From Rikenellaceae bacterium (GTDB taxonomy: Bacteria > Bacteroidota > Bacteroidia > Bacteroidales > Rikenellaceae), in the NCBI GenBank assembly GCA_902362705.1, contig CABIXK010000002.1, forward strand, positions 207,039 through 271,038: a stretch of 64,000 nt of DNA, in the 5' to 3' direction. The number at the start of each line of letters is the position of its first letter. Position 1 is the stretch's first letter. Of the stretch, positions 6,655-14,536 are shown one piece after another. Position numbers and translations under genes: made by a program. The notes under the pieces are model-generated. The model searched no databases. It saw nothing but the letters and a program-made list of their open reading frames with translations, and was not told where the DNA came from.

Positions 6655-7788
6655 TTATTTCGTCGCCCGCAGCTCCCCGACCATGCGCTGCGCGAAGCGG
6701 TCGCTGGCGCCGGCGCCGCCGATCACGGTGCGCAGCTCGGCGAAGTCGGCGAGCATCCGCTCGCGCCCGGCGCCGCCCCGGAGGATCGCCCGCAGCGCGT
6801 GCTCGGCCCGCTCCACGCGGAGGTCCGACTGGATGATCTCGGCCACCGCCTCGCGACCGAGGTTGAGGTTGACGAGCGACACCCAGGGCACCTTGAGCAC
6901 GTAGGGGCGCAGCCACACCTGCAGCCGCAGCGTGCGGTAGACCACCACCTCGGGCGTGCCGATGAGCGCCGTCTCGAGCGTCGCGGTGCCCGACGTGACC
7001 ACGGCAGCCTCGGCCGCGGCGAGCGTCTCGTAGGTCTGGTCCGTCACCAGGCTCAGGTCGCTGCCGGCCATGTGGCGCTCGTAGTAGGCCCGTTCGATCC
7101 AGGGCACCCCCGTGACGACGAACTGCCGGTCGGGGAAGCGCTGCGCGAGGCGCGCCATCAGGGGCAGGTTGTCGCGGATCTCGGCCCGCCGGCTGCCCGC
7201 CACCAGCGCCACGATCGGCCGGCCGTCGAGTCCGTGTCGGCGGCGGAACTCCTCCGGGGCGGGGAGCGTCGAGCGCCGCGCCTCGATGGCGTCGACCAGA
7301 GGGTTGCCCTCGAAAAGGGGCTCGATGCCGTGGCGCGGGAAGTAGCCGCACTCGAAGGGGAAGATGACGAACAGGCGGTCGACGTAGCGGCGGATCGCCC
7401 GCACGCGCCCCTCGCGCCAGGCCCACACCTTCGGGGCGATATAATAGAAGGTGCGGATGCCGTGTTCGTGGGCCCAGCGGGCCATCTTCATGTTGAAGCC
7501 GGGGTAGTCCACCAGGATCAGCACGTCGGGAGCGAAGGCCTCGACGTCGGCCCGGCATTCGCGGATCTGCCGCCGGATCGTGCGGAGGTTGCAGAGCACC
7601 TGCACGATGCCGAAGAACGAGGTCTCGCGGTAGTGTTTGGCCAGGCTCCCGGCCCCGGCTTCGGCGGCCATCTTGTCGCCGCCCCAGAAGCGGAACCGCG
7701 CCTCGGGGTCGGCGCGCCGCAACCCCCGGATGAGGTTCGCGCCGTGCAGATCGCCCGAGGGCTCGCCGGCTATCAGGTAGTATTTCAT
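6655..7788 (-). CDS. lpxB: Lipid-A-disaccharide synthase
   Basis: 377 residues, the usual length for this GT19 enzyme, which joins UDP-2,3-diacylglucosamine to lipid X to make the lipid A disaccharide at the inner face of the inner membrane. The N-terminal YYLIAGEPSGDLHGANLI is the family signature, followed by WGGDKM and a typical ILVDYPGFN segment; VAGSRRAEIRDNLP and VTSGTATLETALIG are C-terminal conserved blocks. A promoter box ends only five nt before the ATG, which suggests a leaderless transcript. It is first in a reverse-strand run with FAH, maf and DPP11. Confidence 0.96.
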   Translation of the reverse strand: MKYYLIAGEPSGDLHGANLIRGLRRADPEARFRFWGGDKMAAEAGAGSLAKHYRETSFFGIVQVLCNLRTIRRQIRECRADVEAFAPDVLILVDYPGFNMKMARWAHEHGIRTFYYIAPKVWAWREGRVRAIRRYVDRLFVIFPFECGYFPRHGIEPLFEGNPLVDAIEARRSTLPAPEEFRRRHGLDGRPIVALVAGSRRAEIRDNLPLMARLAQRFPDRQFVVTGVPWIERAYYERHMAGSDLSLVTDQTYETLAAAEAAVVTSGTATLETALIGTPEVVVYRTLRLQVWLRPYVLKVPWVSLVNLNLGREAVAEIIQSDLRVERAEHALRAILRGGAGRERMLADFAELRTVIGGAGASDRFAQRMVGELRATK

Positions 7789-7793
7789 GGCAA

Positions 7794-7824
7794 CAAAATT
7801 AACGATTCCCAGCCCTCCGGCAAA
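7794..7824 (-). promoter_or_regulatory. Promoter of lpxB, very close to the start codon
   Basis: On the reverse strand TTTTG, 19 nt, then TAATTTTG (complement of 7794-7801), matching the Bacteroidota consensus exactly. Only TTGCC separates the box from the ATG at 7788, so transcription should begin at or next to the start codon. Confidence 0.75.
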
Positions 7825-7841
7825 ACATTTCGCCCGATAAA

Positions 7842-7872
7842 TTGCGTATTTCGGGCCGGTGCGCTATCTTTG
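7842..7872 (+). promoter_or_regulatory. Promoter of the sulfatase gene
   Basis: TTG at 7842-7844, 20 nt, TATCTTTG at 7865-7872. The start codon lies 43 nt downstream. It is divergent from the lpxB promoter. Confidence 0.75.
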
Positions 7873-7915
7873 TCTGCCGGCCGCACGTCGCGGCCCGAAC
7901 AAAAATTTCCGATCC

Positions 7916-9490
7916 ATGCGATCCGACCGATTTCTCCTGCTGGGCGGCCTGGCTGCTGCCGCCGCCACGGGATGCGCCCGCGCTCCGCGCCCCGCGCAGC
8001 CGATGAACATCCTCTATATCATGACCGACGACCACACGGCCCAGATGATGAGCTGCTACGATCGTCGCTACGCCTCGACGCCCAACCTCGACCGCATCGC
8101 CGCCGACGGCGTGCGCTTCACGCAGAGCTTCGTGGCCAACTCGCTCAGCGGCCCCAGCCGCGCCTGCATGATCACGGGCAAGCACTCCCACGCCAACGGC
8201 TACACCGACAACACCATCTGCGCCGCCTTCGACGGCTCGCAGACGACCTTCCCCAAGCTCCTCCAGGGTGCCGGATACGAGACGGCGCTCATCGGCAAGT
8301 GGCACCTGGGCAGTGTTCCCACGGGCTTCGACCACTGGGAGATCGTACCCGGACAGGGCGACTACTACAACCCCAATTTCATCCTCCAGACGGGCGATAC
8401 GGTGCGCGTGGAGGGGTACCTGACCAACCTGATTACCGACAAGAGCATCGAGTGGCTCGAAGAGCAGCGCGACCCCGGGAAACCCTTCTGCCTCCTGGTT
8501 CACCACAAGGCGCAGCACCGCAACTGGATGGCCGACACGTGCAACCTGGCCCTCTACGAGGACCGCGAGTTCGAGCTGCCCGCCACCTTCTTCGACGACT
8601 ACGAGGGGCGCCCGGCCGCCGCAGCGCAGGAGATGTCGATCGCCTCGGACCACGACATGGACGTCGTCTACGACCTGAAGATGTGGCGCGAGGACCAGCA
8701 CACGCGCCTGCGTCCGACCTACGAGGCGATCGTCGGCCGCATGAACCCCGACCAGCGTGCTGCGTGGGAGGCCTTCTATGGGCCGATCCGCGAGGAGTTC
8801 TTCGCCCTCGATCCGCAGGGCCGCGAGCGCGCGCAGTGGAAATATACGCGCTACATGCGCGACTATCTGAAGACGCTCAAGTCGCTCGACGACCAGGTGG
8901 GCCGCCTGCTCGACTACCTCGACGAAAAGGGGCTTGCGGAGAATACGCTGGTGGTCTACACCTCCGACCAGGGCTTCTACATGGGCGAGCACGGCTGGTT
9001 CGACAAGCGCTTCATGTACGAGGAGTCGATGCGCACGCCGCTGGTGATGCGTCTGCCGGGCGGCGTGAAGGGCGACATCGACGCCCTGGTGCAGAACATC
9101 GACTACGCCCCCACGTTCCTCGAGCTGGCGGGCGTGGAGGTGCCCGAGGAGATTCACGGCCGCTCGCTGCTGCCCATGCTGCGGGGCGAGCGTCCGGCCG
9201 ACTGGCGCCGCTCGCTCTACTACCACTTCTACGAATACCCGGCCGAGCACATGGTCAAGCGCCACTACGGCGTGCGCGACGAGCGGTGGAAGCTCATCCA
9301 CTTCTACAACGACATCGACCACTGGGAGCTCTACGACCTGCAGAACGACCCCAGCGAACTGCACAACCTCTACGGCAAGCCCGAGTACGCCGTTGAGCAG
9401 CAGCGCCTCCGCAAGGAGCTGGTGCGTCTGCAGGAGCAGTACGGCGACCGCACGGGTCTGGAGATGAACCGCCTGGGCGAGGCCGAGTAG
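7916..9490 (+). CDS. Sulfatase lipoprotein, Ser-type (probably N-acetylglucosamine-6-sulfatase-like)
   Basis: 524 residues. A lipoprotein signal ends at Cys20 (AAAATGC), so it is membrane-anchored in the envelope. The sulfatase signature is SGPSRACMITG at residues 78-88: Ser78 would be converted to formylglycine by a radical-SAM maturase (anSME), not encoded in this window. DDH at 38-40 and GKWHLGS supply metal and substrate residues. The blocks around GYTDNT, GQGDYYNPNF and the C-terminal domain resemble the S1_11 sulfatases of Bacteroides that remove 6-O-sulfate from GlcNAc in mucin or heparan; this specificity is an inference. It stands alone, with its own promoter and a perfect terminator, and no SusC/D pair nearby. 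Confidence 0.88.
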   Translation: MRSDRFLLLGGLAAAAATGCARAPRPAQPMNILYIMTDDHTAQMMSCYDRRYASTPNLDRIAADGVRFTQSFVANSLSGPSRACMITGKHSHANGYTDNTICAAFDGSQTTFPKLLQGAGYETALIGKWHLGSVPTGFDHWEIVPGQGDYYNPNFILQTGDTVRVEGYLTNLITDKSIEWLEEQRDPGKPFCLLVHHKAQHRNWMADTCNLALYEDREFELPATFFDDYEGRPAAAAQEMSIASDHDMDVVYDLKMWREDQHTRLRPTYEAIVGRMNPDQRAAWEAFYGPIREEFFALDPQGRERAQWKYTRYMRDYLKTLKSLDDQVGRLLDYLDEKGLAENTLVVYTSDQGFYMGEHGWFDKRFMYEESMRTPLVMRLPGGVKGDIDALVQNIDYAPTFLELAGVEVPEEIHGRSLLPMLRGERPADWRRSLYYHFYEYPAEHMVKRHYGVRDERWKLIHFYNDIDHWELYDLQNDPSELHNLYGKPEYAVEQQRLRKELVRLQEQYGDRTGLEMNRLGEAE

Positions 9491-9501
9491 CCTCCGCCGG
9501 C

Positions 9502-9545
9502 AATGCTAAAGCGCGGCCCCCGACAGGGAGCCGCGCTTTAGCATT
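9502..9545 (+). terminator. Strong hairpin after the sulfatase gene
   Basis: AATGCTAAAGCGCGGC (9502-9517) pairs perfectly with GCCGCGCTTTAGCATT (9530-9545), a 16-bp stem with a 12-nt loop. It lies between two converging genes (sulfatase and trmD) and can serve both. Confidence 0.85.
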
Positions 9546-9556
9546 TGGCCGTTATT

Positions 9557-9590
9557 CATTTTCCATTTTCAACTTTCCATTTTCAATTCT
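9557..9590. repeat. AT-rich repeat of the GAAAATGGAAA/TTGAAAATGG type
   Basis: On the plus strand TTCATTTTCCATTTTCAACT followed by TTCCATTTTCAATTC. The reverse complement (TTGAAAATGG units) is the same motif found at 10270-10303, 23783-23818 and 50809-50826. The stop codon of trmD falls inside the element. Confidence 0.7.
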
Positions 9591-10263
9591 CCTCGATCAG
9601 ATCGGGCCTCAGCAGCCGCGTGCGCTCCCACGCCTGCTCCTCCTGCCACTGGGCGATGCGGGCGAAGTTGCCCGAGAGCAGCACCTCGGGCACGCGCCAG
9701 CCGCGGAACTCGGCCGGGCGGGTGTAGACGGGCGGGGCGAGCAGGTTGTCCTGGAACGAGTCGGTCAGCGCCGACGACTCGTCGCCGATGGCTCCCGGGA
9801 TGACGCGCACCACCGAGTCGGCGATGATGCAGGCGGCCAGCTCGCCGCCCGTGAGCACGTAGTCGCCGATCGAGATTTCGCGCGTTACGAGGTGCTCGCG
9901 GATGCGGTGGTCGATGCCCTTGTAGTGGCCGCAGAGGATGATGATGTTCTCGAGCGTCGAGAGGCGGTTGGCCTCGTGCTGGTCGTAGCGGATGCCGTCG
10001 GGCGAGGTGTAGATCACCTCGTCGTAGCGGCGTTCCGACTGGAGCTGCTCGATGAGCTCGAAGACCGGCTCGCACTTCATGACCATCCCCGCCTCGCCGC
10101 CGAAGGGGTAGTCGTCGGTGGTCTTCCGCTTGTCGTGGGCCCAGTCGTGGAGGTTGTGCACGACGATCTGGACGAGCCCCTTCTCCTGCGCCCGCTTGAG
10201 TATCGACTCGTTGAGGGGCGAGGTCACGAGTTCGGGAACGACGGTGATGATGTCTATGCGCAT
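9583..10263 (-). CDS. trmD: tRNA (guanine37-N1)-methyltransferase
   Basis: 226 residues, usual TrmD length. This SPOUT enzyme methylates G37 next to the anticodon using S-adenosylmethionine and prevents +1 frameshifting. Visible marks: the N-terminal [29 protein letters not shown], the knot region [12 protein letters not shown] and [12 protein letters not shown]. Last gene of a reverse-strand run after a metallo-hydrolase and an FkbM methyltransferase; 42 nt of AT-rich repeat separate it from the gene before it. Confidence 0.97.
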   Translation of the reverse strand: MRIDIITVVPELVTSPLNESILKRAQEKGLVQIVVHNLHDWAHDKRKTTDDYPFGGEAGMVMKCEPVFELIEQLQSERRYDEVIYTSPDGIRYDQHEANRLSTLENIIILCGHYKGIDHRIREHLVTREISIGDYVLTGGELAACIIADSVVRVIPGAIGDESSALTDSFQDNLLAPPVYTRPAEFRGWRVPEVLLSGNFARIAQWQEEQAWERTRLLRPDLIEEN

Positions 10264-10269
10264 CGCAGA

Positions 10270-10303
10270 AAGTTGAAAATTGAAAATGGAAAATTGAAAA
10301 TGG
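10270..10303. repeat. AT-rich repeat GAAAATTGAAAATGG
   Basis: AGTTGAAAATTGAAAATGG then AAAATTGAAAATGG fills the space between the FkbM and trmD genes. Almost identical sequence occurs at 23783-23818 on the opposite strand. It has no open frame and is the recurring AT-rich border element of this genome. Confidence 0.75.
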
Positions 10304-10305
10304 GG

Positions 10306-11031
10306 TCAGGGGCGGAAGATGATGTCCTTGTCGCCGGTGTCGTCGAGCGGCACCTCGCGCCCGCGGTCGAGCGTGTAGCCGCGGTAGCCGAGCGCCGCGA
10401 AGAGGCCGACGATGCGCGGGCGGTTCTCGCCGCCCGTTTCGATGAGCACCGTGGGGCGGAAGCGCTCCAGCAGGGGCCGCATCTCCTCCATCACCACCGT
10501 CTCGTAGCCCTCGATGTCGCATTTGATGAAGTCGAGGCGCCCGAGCTGCGCGAAGAGCTCGCTGCCGCGCCGCATCTCGGCCGTGAAGGTCGTGGCGCCG
10601 GTGGCGGCCGTGTCGCTCACGGCGTTGCGCCCCGTGCCCAGATAGCCCGTCTCGCGCACCGAGTCGTTGGCCATCACCACGGGCCGGTTTTCGGTGCCGA
10701 GGGCGAAGGGGAGGATCTCCGTGTTGGGGCAGCGGCGCAGGTTGCGGCTCAGCACGCGGCGGATCGGGGCCACGGGCTCCACGGCGTAGACCCTCCCCTC
10801 GGGGCCCGCCAGGCGGGCGAGCGGCCGGGCGTAGTAGCCCAGGTTGGCGCCGATGTCGATGCACACGTCGCCCCGCCGCACCAGCTGCGGCAGGTGGTAG
10901 ACATACTCCGTGGCCGGGGCGTAACGTCCCAGCCCCAGCCGCCGGTAGAGGAAGAACAGCCCGCTCACGACGCGGAGATAGTTTTCCAGCGAGAGGGTCC
11001 GGTAGAGCAGTTTGTGGAGAAGCCGGTCCAC
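10306..11031 (-). CDS. FkbM family SAM-dependent methyltransferase
   Basis: 241 residues from a GTG at 11031, one nt after the preceding stop codon; no ATG fits better. The SAM-binding motif CIDIGANLGYYARPLARL (about 57-74) followed by VYAVEPVAP is diagnostic for FkbM-type methyltransferases, and LDFIKCDIEGYE is the second conserved block. Such enzymes methylate hydroxyl groups of sugars or small molecules, often in glycan or antibiotic pathways. Here no glycan cluster is nearby, so the substrate is unknown. Probably co-transcribed with the metallo-hydrolase and trmD. Confidence 0.85.
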   Translation of the reverse strand: MDRLLHKLLYRTLSLENYLRVVSGLFFLYRRLGLGRYAPATEYVYHLPQLVRRGDVCIDIGANLGYYARPLARLAGPEGRVYAVEPVAPIRRVLSRNLRRCPNTEILPFALGTENRPVVMANDSVRETGYLGTGRNAVSDTAATGATTFTAEMRRGSELFAQLGRLDFIKCDIEGYETVVMEEMRPLLERFRPTVLIETGGENRPRIVGLFAALGYRGYTLDRGREVPLDDTGDKDIIFRP

Positions 11032-11032
11032 G

Positions 11033-11701
11033 TCAGTTGCGGTAGTTGACTTCGTCGTTGAGCACCTCCACGACAAAGGGGTTGTACATCGTCTCGTGAC
11101 CGATCGTGGTCTCGGGGCCGTGGCCGGGGTATACGCGCACCTCGTCGCCCAGGGGAATGAGCTGCTCGAGGATCGAGCGCATGATCCACGAGTAGTCGCC
11201 CCCGGGCAGGTCCGTGCGGCCGATCGACTCGCGGAAGAGCGTGTCGCCCGTGAAGAGCGCCTTCGACTGCGGCTCGTAGAGCGCCACGTGGCCCGGCGTG
11301 TGGCCCGGGGTGGGGATGACGCGCAGCGCCGTATGGCCAAAGCGCACCTCCTCCATCGTGTCGAGGTCGAGGTCGGTGGGGGGCATGGCGCCGATCTTCA
11401 CGCCGAAGACCGAGCCGCTCGTCCGGGCGTTGTCGACCAGGAAGCGGTCCTTGCCCGAGAGGGCGAAGGGGATGCCGTAGCGCTCGCGCAGGTGCTGCAC
11501 GCCCAGCGTGTGGTCGAAGTGGCCGTGGGTGTTCACCGCGGCGACGGGGCGCAGCCCGTGGTCGGCGATGAAGCGGTCGAGGGCGGCGTTCTCGCGCGCG
11601 TCGGAGTTGCCGGCGTCGATGACGACGCACTCCAGCGTGTCGTCCCAGACGACGTAGGTGTTCTCCTGGATGGGGTTGAACGTGAGGCAGGCGATCTTCA
11701 T
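11033..11701 (-). CDS. MBL-fold metallo-hydrolase (glyoxalase II-like)
   Basis: 222 residues. The metal-binding motif THGHFDH (about 58-64) plus PGHTPGH, GDTLF and the final YPGHGPETTIGHE give the complete dinuclear zinc/iron site of the glyoxalase-II-like branch, which hydrolyses thioesters such as S-lactoylglutathione or acts on persulfides. Start at 11701 opens the fold directly (MKIACLTFNPIQENTYVVWD). A box TATCTTTA lies upstream on the reverse strand (complement of 11722-11729) and may be the promoter of this gene, the FkbM gene and trmD. Exact substrate is not predictable. Confidence 0.9.
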   Translation of the reverse strand: MKIACLTFNPIQENTYVVWDDTLECVVIDAGNSDARENAALDRFIADHGLRPVAAVNTHGHFDHTLGVQHLRERYGIPFALSGKDRFLVDNARTSGSVFGVKIGAMPPTDLDLDTMEEVRFGHTALRVIPTPGHTPGHVALYEPQSKALFTGDTLFRESIGRTDLPGGDYSWIMRSILEQLIPLGDEVRVYPGHGPETTIGHETMYNPFVVEVLNDEVNYRN

Positions 11702-11835
11702 GCGGAAAGTGTTTGACGGTGTAAAGATAGCGATTTTTGCCGGATTTTACCTACCTTTACTCCGCCGAAGGCGCGCTGGGGCGGTAAAATGCCGCTCCGG
11801 CCGGGCGCTTCGGAGCGAACGCTTCTCGTCTTGTT

Positions 11836-12984
11836 ATGATGAATATCTGCTTCTGGATGCGGCGGACGGCGGCCCTGGCCGTCGCCTCGCTGCTCGTCGG
11901 CTGCTCGCTGCTCAAGGTCACCGTCTCGTCGGGCGATCCGCTGCCGCGCGAGCAGACCGCGGCGCGCATGCTCACGCGCGGCTTCTACTACGATCTTTCG
12001 GGCGAGGTGGCCCGGGCGGCCGACTCGATCGGCGCCGCGTCGGCCGACGCGGGGGTGCGCCTGGCCGCCGTGCAGTGGAAGATCCGCGCCTCGCGCGCGG
12101 CCGTCACGGCCGCCATGCAGGGCAACCCCGACGTGGCGATGGCCGACATGTGGATCCTCTGCCGGAGGATGAACGCCTCCTTCGCCGCGCGTCCCGACTC
12201 GCTGCTCTTCGGCGCGCAGAGCCCCGTGGCCCGCGCCGCGGCCGCGCGGCTCGAGCGGCGGGCCGCGCGGCTGGCCCGGCAGGCCCTCCCGGGCGGCCGC
12301 TACGAGCTGATGGAGGAGTTCGTGGCCGGCTACGTGGCGGCCCATCCCGCGGCGCCGGTCGACGGCAACGACAATACGCTGCTGGCCTGGATCGAGTTCC
12401 TGCGCGAGCGCGGCGTCGAGCCCGACTACTCCACGGGGTCGATCGCCGAGGTGCTCTCCGACATCAACGACCGCGTGAGCGGCCAGACGCAGCAGATCGC
12501 CAACACGGTGGGGTGGACCAAGGAGATGATCGACATCCGCCTGGGGCAGGACAGCACCCGCTCGCAGCTCGGCGCGCGCCTCGACTCGCTCGAGCGCCAT
12601 TTCGGGCGCGTGGTGGTCGTGGCCGAGCACCTGCCCGAGGTCTCCGAGCGGCTGCTCACCGAGATCAACGAGCAGGCGGCGCAGCTCATGGAGACGATGA
12701 ACGCCTCGGTCGACAACGCCTTCTTCGGTCTGGAGCGGCAGCGGCGCGAGCTGCAGCAGTATGTCTCCGACGAGCGCGAGGCGCTCATCGGGCAGCTCCA
12801 CGAGGCGGGCGGCGACCTGCTGCGCACGGCCCTCGACGCCCTGCCGGCGCTGGTCGGGCGCATCGTCTTCTGGCTCGTCGTCGCCTTCCTGGTCATCGTC
12901 GGCGGCCCCTTCGCGCTGGGATTCTGGCTCGGGGGCGTGCGGCAGCGGGCCCGCGACCGGGCCGACGGCGGGCGGCGGTCCTGA
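11836..12984 (+). CDS. Lipoprotein with C-terminal membrane segment, function unknown
   Basis: 382 residues. The N-terminus is a lipoprotein signal with lipobox LLVGC (Cys23). Residues about 235-330 are a long charged helical region (QTQQIANTVGWTKEMIDIRL, then repeated Glu/Arg/Leu-rich helices) resembling the signalling rod of methyl-accepting proteins in composition only. A strong transmembrane helix follows at about 345-367 and a basic tail ends the protein. A lipid anchor at one end and a membrane helix at the other is unusual and could tether or bridge membranes. I recognise no family. The start is one of two adjacent ATGs (11836 or 11839). Confidence 0.72.
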   Translation: MMNICFWMRRTAALAVASLLVGCSLLKVTVSSGDPLPREQTAARMLTRGFYYDLSGEVARAADSIGAASADAGVRLAAVQWKIRASRAAVTAAMQGNPDVAMADMWILCRRMNASFAARPDSLLFGAQSPVARAAAARLERRAARLARQALPGGRYELMEEFVAGYVAAHPAAPVDGNDNTLLAWIEFLRERGVEPDYSTGSIAEVLSDINDRVSGQTQQIANTVGWTKEMIDIRLGQDSTRSQLGARLDSLERHFGRVVVVAEHLPEVSERLLTEINEQAAQLMETMNASVDNAFFGLERQRRELQQYVSDEREALIGQLHEAGGDLLRTALDALPALVGRIVFWLVVAFLVIVGGPFALGFWLGGVRQRARDRADGGRRS

Positions 12985-13021
12985 TCCTCTCCGGAATAGT
13001 CCGACACCTACCCGAATACCT

Positions 13022-14446
13022 ATGAAGAAAATCCTCCTTCTCTGCGGCCTGCTGTGCGGCGCGGCGTGGGCCGCCTCCGCCGCCTGCCCCTCCGGCACCC
13101 CGGGACCCGAGCTCCGCCCCGAGGGTGCGGCCGGAAAGATCTACGACTATTTCGCGGCCTCGCTGGAGGGGCGCGCCGGCGCCTTCGCCGAGTCGGCCCG
13201 CTTCGACGCCGATCGGGCCGACGCCGTCGCGGCGGAGGTCTGGGAGCTCTGGAAGCGGGCCGTGGAGGCCGCCGACACGGTCCGCCTGCCGCGGCTGGCT
13301 GCTCATGCCGATGTGCGGCGCTGGGACGACGTGTCGGGCCCCGACGGTTCGTGGAGCCTGCCCGACGGCGCGATGGACTATCTCTACGCCTCGAAGGGCG
13401 ACCGGCCCGGGGCGGGCTATCCGCTCTTCGTCCACCTCCACGGCTCGGGCGACGCCCTGCCGGAGTGGCGGGCCGGGCTGGCGTGGTGCCACACCTATGC
13501 CGACGCGCCGTCGGCCTACTTCATCCCGCGGAGTCCCCGCGGCGGCACCGGCTGCCGCTGGTTCCCGCCCTCGCGCCAGCTGGCCTGGGAGCGCCTGATG
13601 CGCCAGGCGTTCGTCGCCGGCGAGGTCGACCCCGCGCGCCTCTATTTCATCGGCATCTCCGAGGGTGGTTACGGCAGCCAGCGCCTGGCGTCGTTCTACG
13701 CCGACTACCTGGCCGGCGCCGGTCCGACGGCCGGGGGCGAGCAGCTCTTCAACGCGCCGCCCGAGAACTGCGCCCACGTGGCCTTCTGCCTCCAGACCGG
13801 CGCCGAGGACACGATGTACGGCCGCTCGCGCCTCACGCCGCGGGCCGCCGCCGAGTGGGCGGCGCTCGCGAAGGCCCATCCGGGGCTCTACGTCCACAAG
13901 ATCGACCTGCAGCCGGGCCGGGGGCACGGCTGCGACTACACGGTGACGACGCCCTGGCTCGGGCGGTATCTCCGCACCCCCGCGCCGAAGTATTTCTACT
14001 GGGAGCGCTTCGGCATGGGCGACGCGCTGGGCGAGCCCCGCCGCTACCGCGAGGGATTCTACAACCTCCGCGTCGTGGAGCCCTCCGACGACGGCTCCGA
14101 TCCGCTGGTGCGCACCTGCTACGAGATGACGGTCGGCGACGACAATACGATCGACCTGCGGGTGCGCGTCGTGCGCGTCGCCCCCTGCGAGGCCGTGTCG
14201 GAGGATGGCTGGACGATGGATATCGGCGTGCGGAAGAGCTACGCCGAGGCCTCGAAGGGGCGCGTTAGGATCTACCTCGACAGCCGTCTGGTCGACCTCT
14301 CGAAGCCCGTCGCGGTGCGCGTCAACGGCCGCGAGCGCTTCCGCGGCAGGGTCGAGCCGGAGCTGCGCCACCTGGTGGAGAGCTGTGCGCTCTTCTTCGA
14401 CCCGCTGCGCCTCTTCCCCGCGGCCGTCGAGGTCGACATCCGGTAG
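13022..14446 (+). CDS. Secreted alpha/beta hydrolase
   Basis: 474 residues with a signal peptide (about 1-20). The catalytic nucleophile is in GISEGGYGSQR (Ser213); PLFVHLHGSGD at 134-144 gives the oxyanion-hole HG, and GRGHGCDYT supplies the likely catalytic His. After about residue 320 comes a separate beta-rich domain (VGDDNTIDLRVRVVRV and RVNGRERFRG). This matches polyhydroxyalkanoate-depolymerase or feruloyl-esterase-like folds, but substrate is not identifiable. It lies 37 nt after the lipoprotein gene, so the two may be co-expressed. Confidence 0.8.
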   Translation: MKKILLLCGLLCGAAWAASAACPSGTPGPELRPEGAAGKIYDYFAASLEGRAGAFAESARFDADRADAVAAEVWELWKRAVEAADTVRLPRLAAHADVRRWDDVSGPDGSWSLPDGAMDYLYASKGDRPGAGYPLFVHLHGSGDALPEWRAGLAWCHTYADAPSAYFIPRSPRGGTGCRWFPPSRQLAWERLMRQAFVAGEVDPARLYFIGISEGGYGSQRLASFYADYLAGAGPTAGGEQLFNAPPENCAHVAFCLQTGAEDTMYGRSRLTPRAAAEWAALAKAHPGLYVHKIDLQPGRGHGCDYTVTTPWLGRYLRTPAPKYFYWERFGMGDALGEPRRYREGFYNLRVVEPSDDGSDPLVRTCYEMTVGDDNTIDLRVRVVRVAPCEAVSEDGWTMDIGVRKSYAEASKGRVRIYLDSRLVDLSKPVAVRVNGRERFRGRVEPELRHLVESCALFFDPLRLFPAAVEVDIR

Positions 14447-14507
14447 CGGCGCTCCGCGGGCCGGCTCTTTTTGTGCGTCGGCGGGTGGAAAATCGCCCCG
14501 AATGAAC

Positions 14508-14515
14508 TACCTTTG
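14508..14515 (+). promoter_or_regulatory. Promoter -7 box of the rRNA methyltransferase gene
   Basis: TACCTTTG fits TAnnTTTG and ends 21 nt before the ATG at 14537. No good -33 TTTG is present at the standard distance, so confidence is moderate. Confidence 0.5.
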
Positions 14516-14536
14516 CCGAAAATCAACGGAAAACCT

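Noticed and set aside
6799..9396. 865-codon open frame on the plus strand across lpxB and the sulfatase
   Set aside because: It crosses two clearly identified genes on opposite strands plus their promoters; the product is low-complexity.
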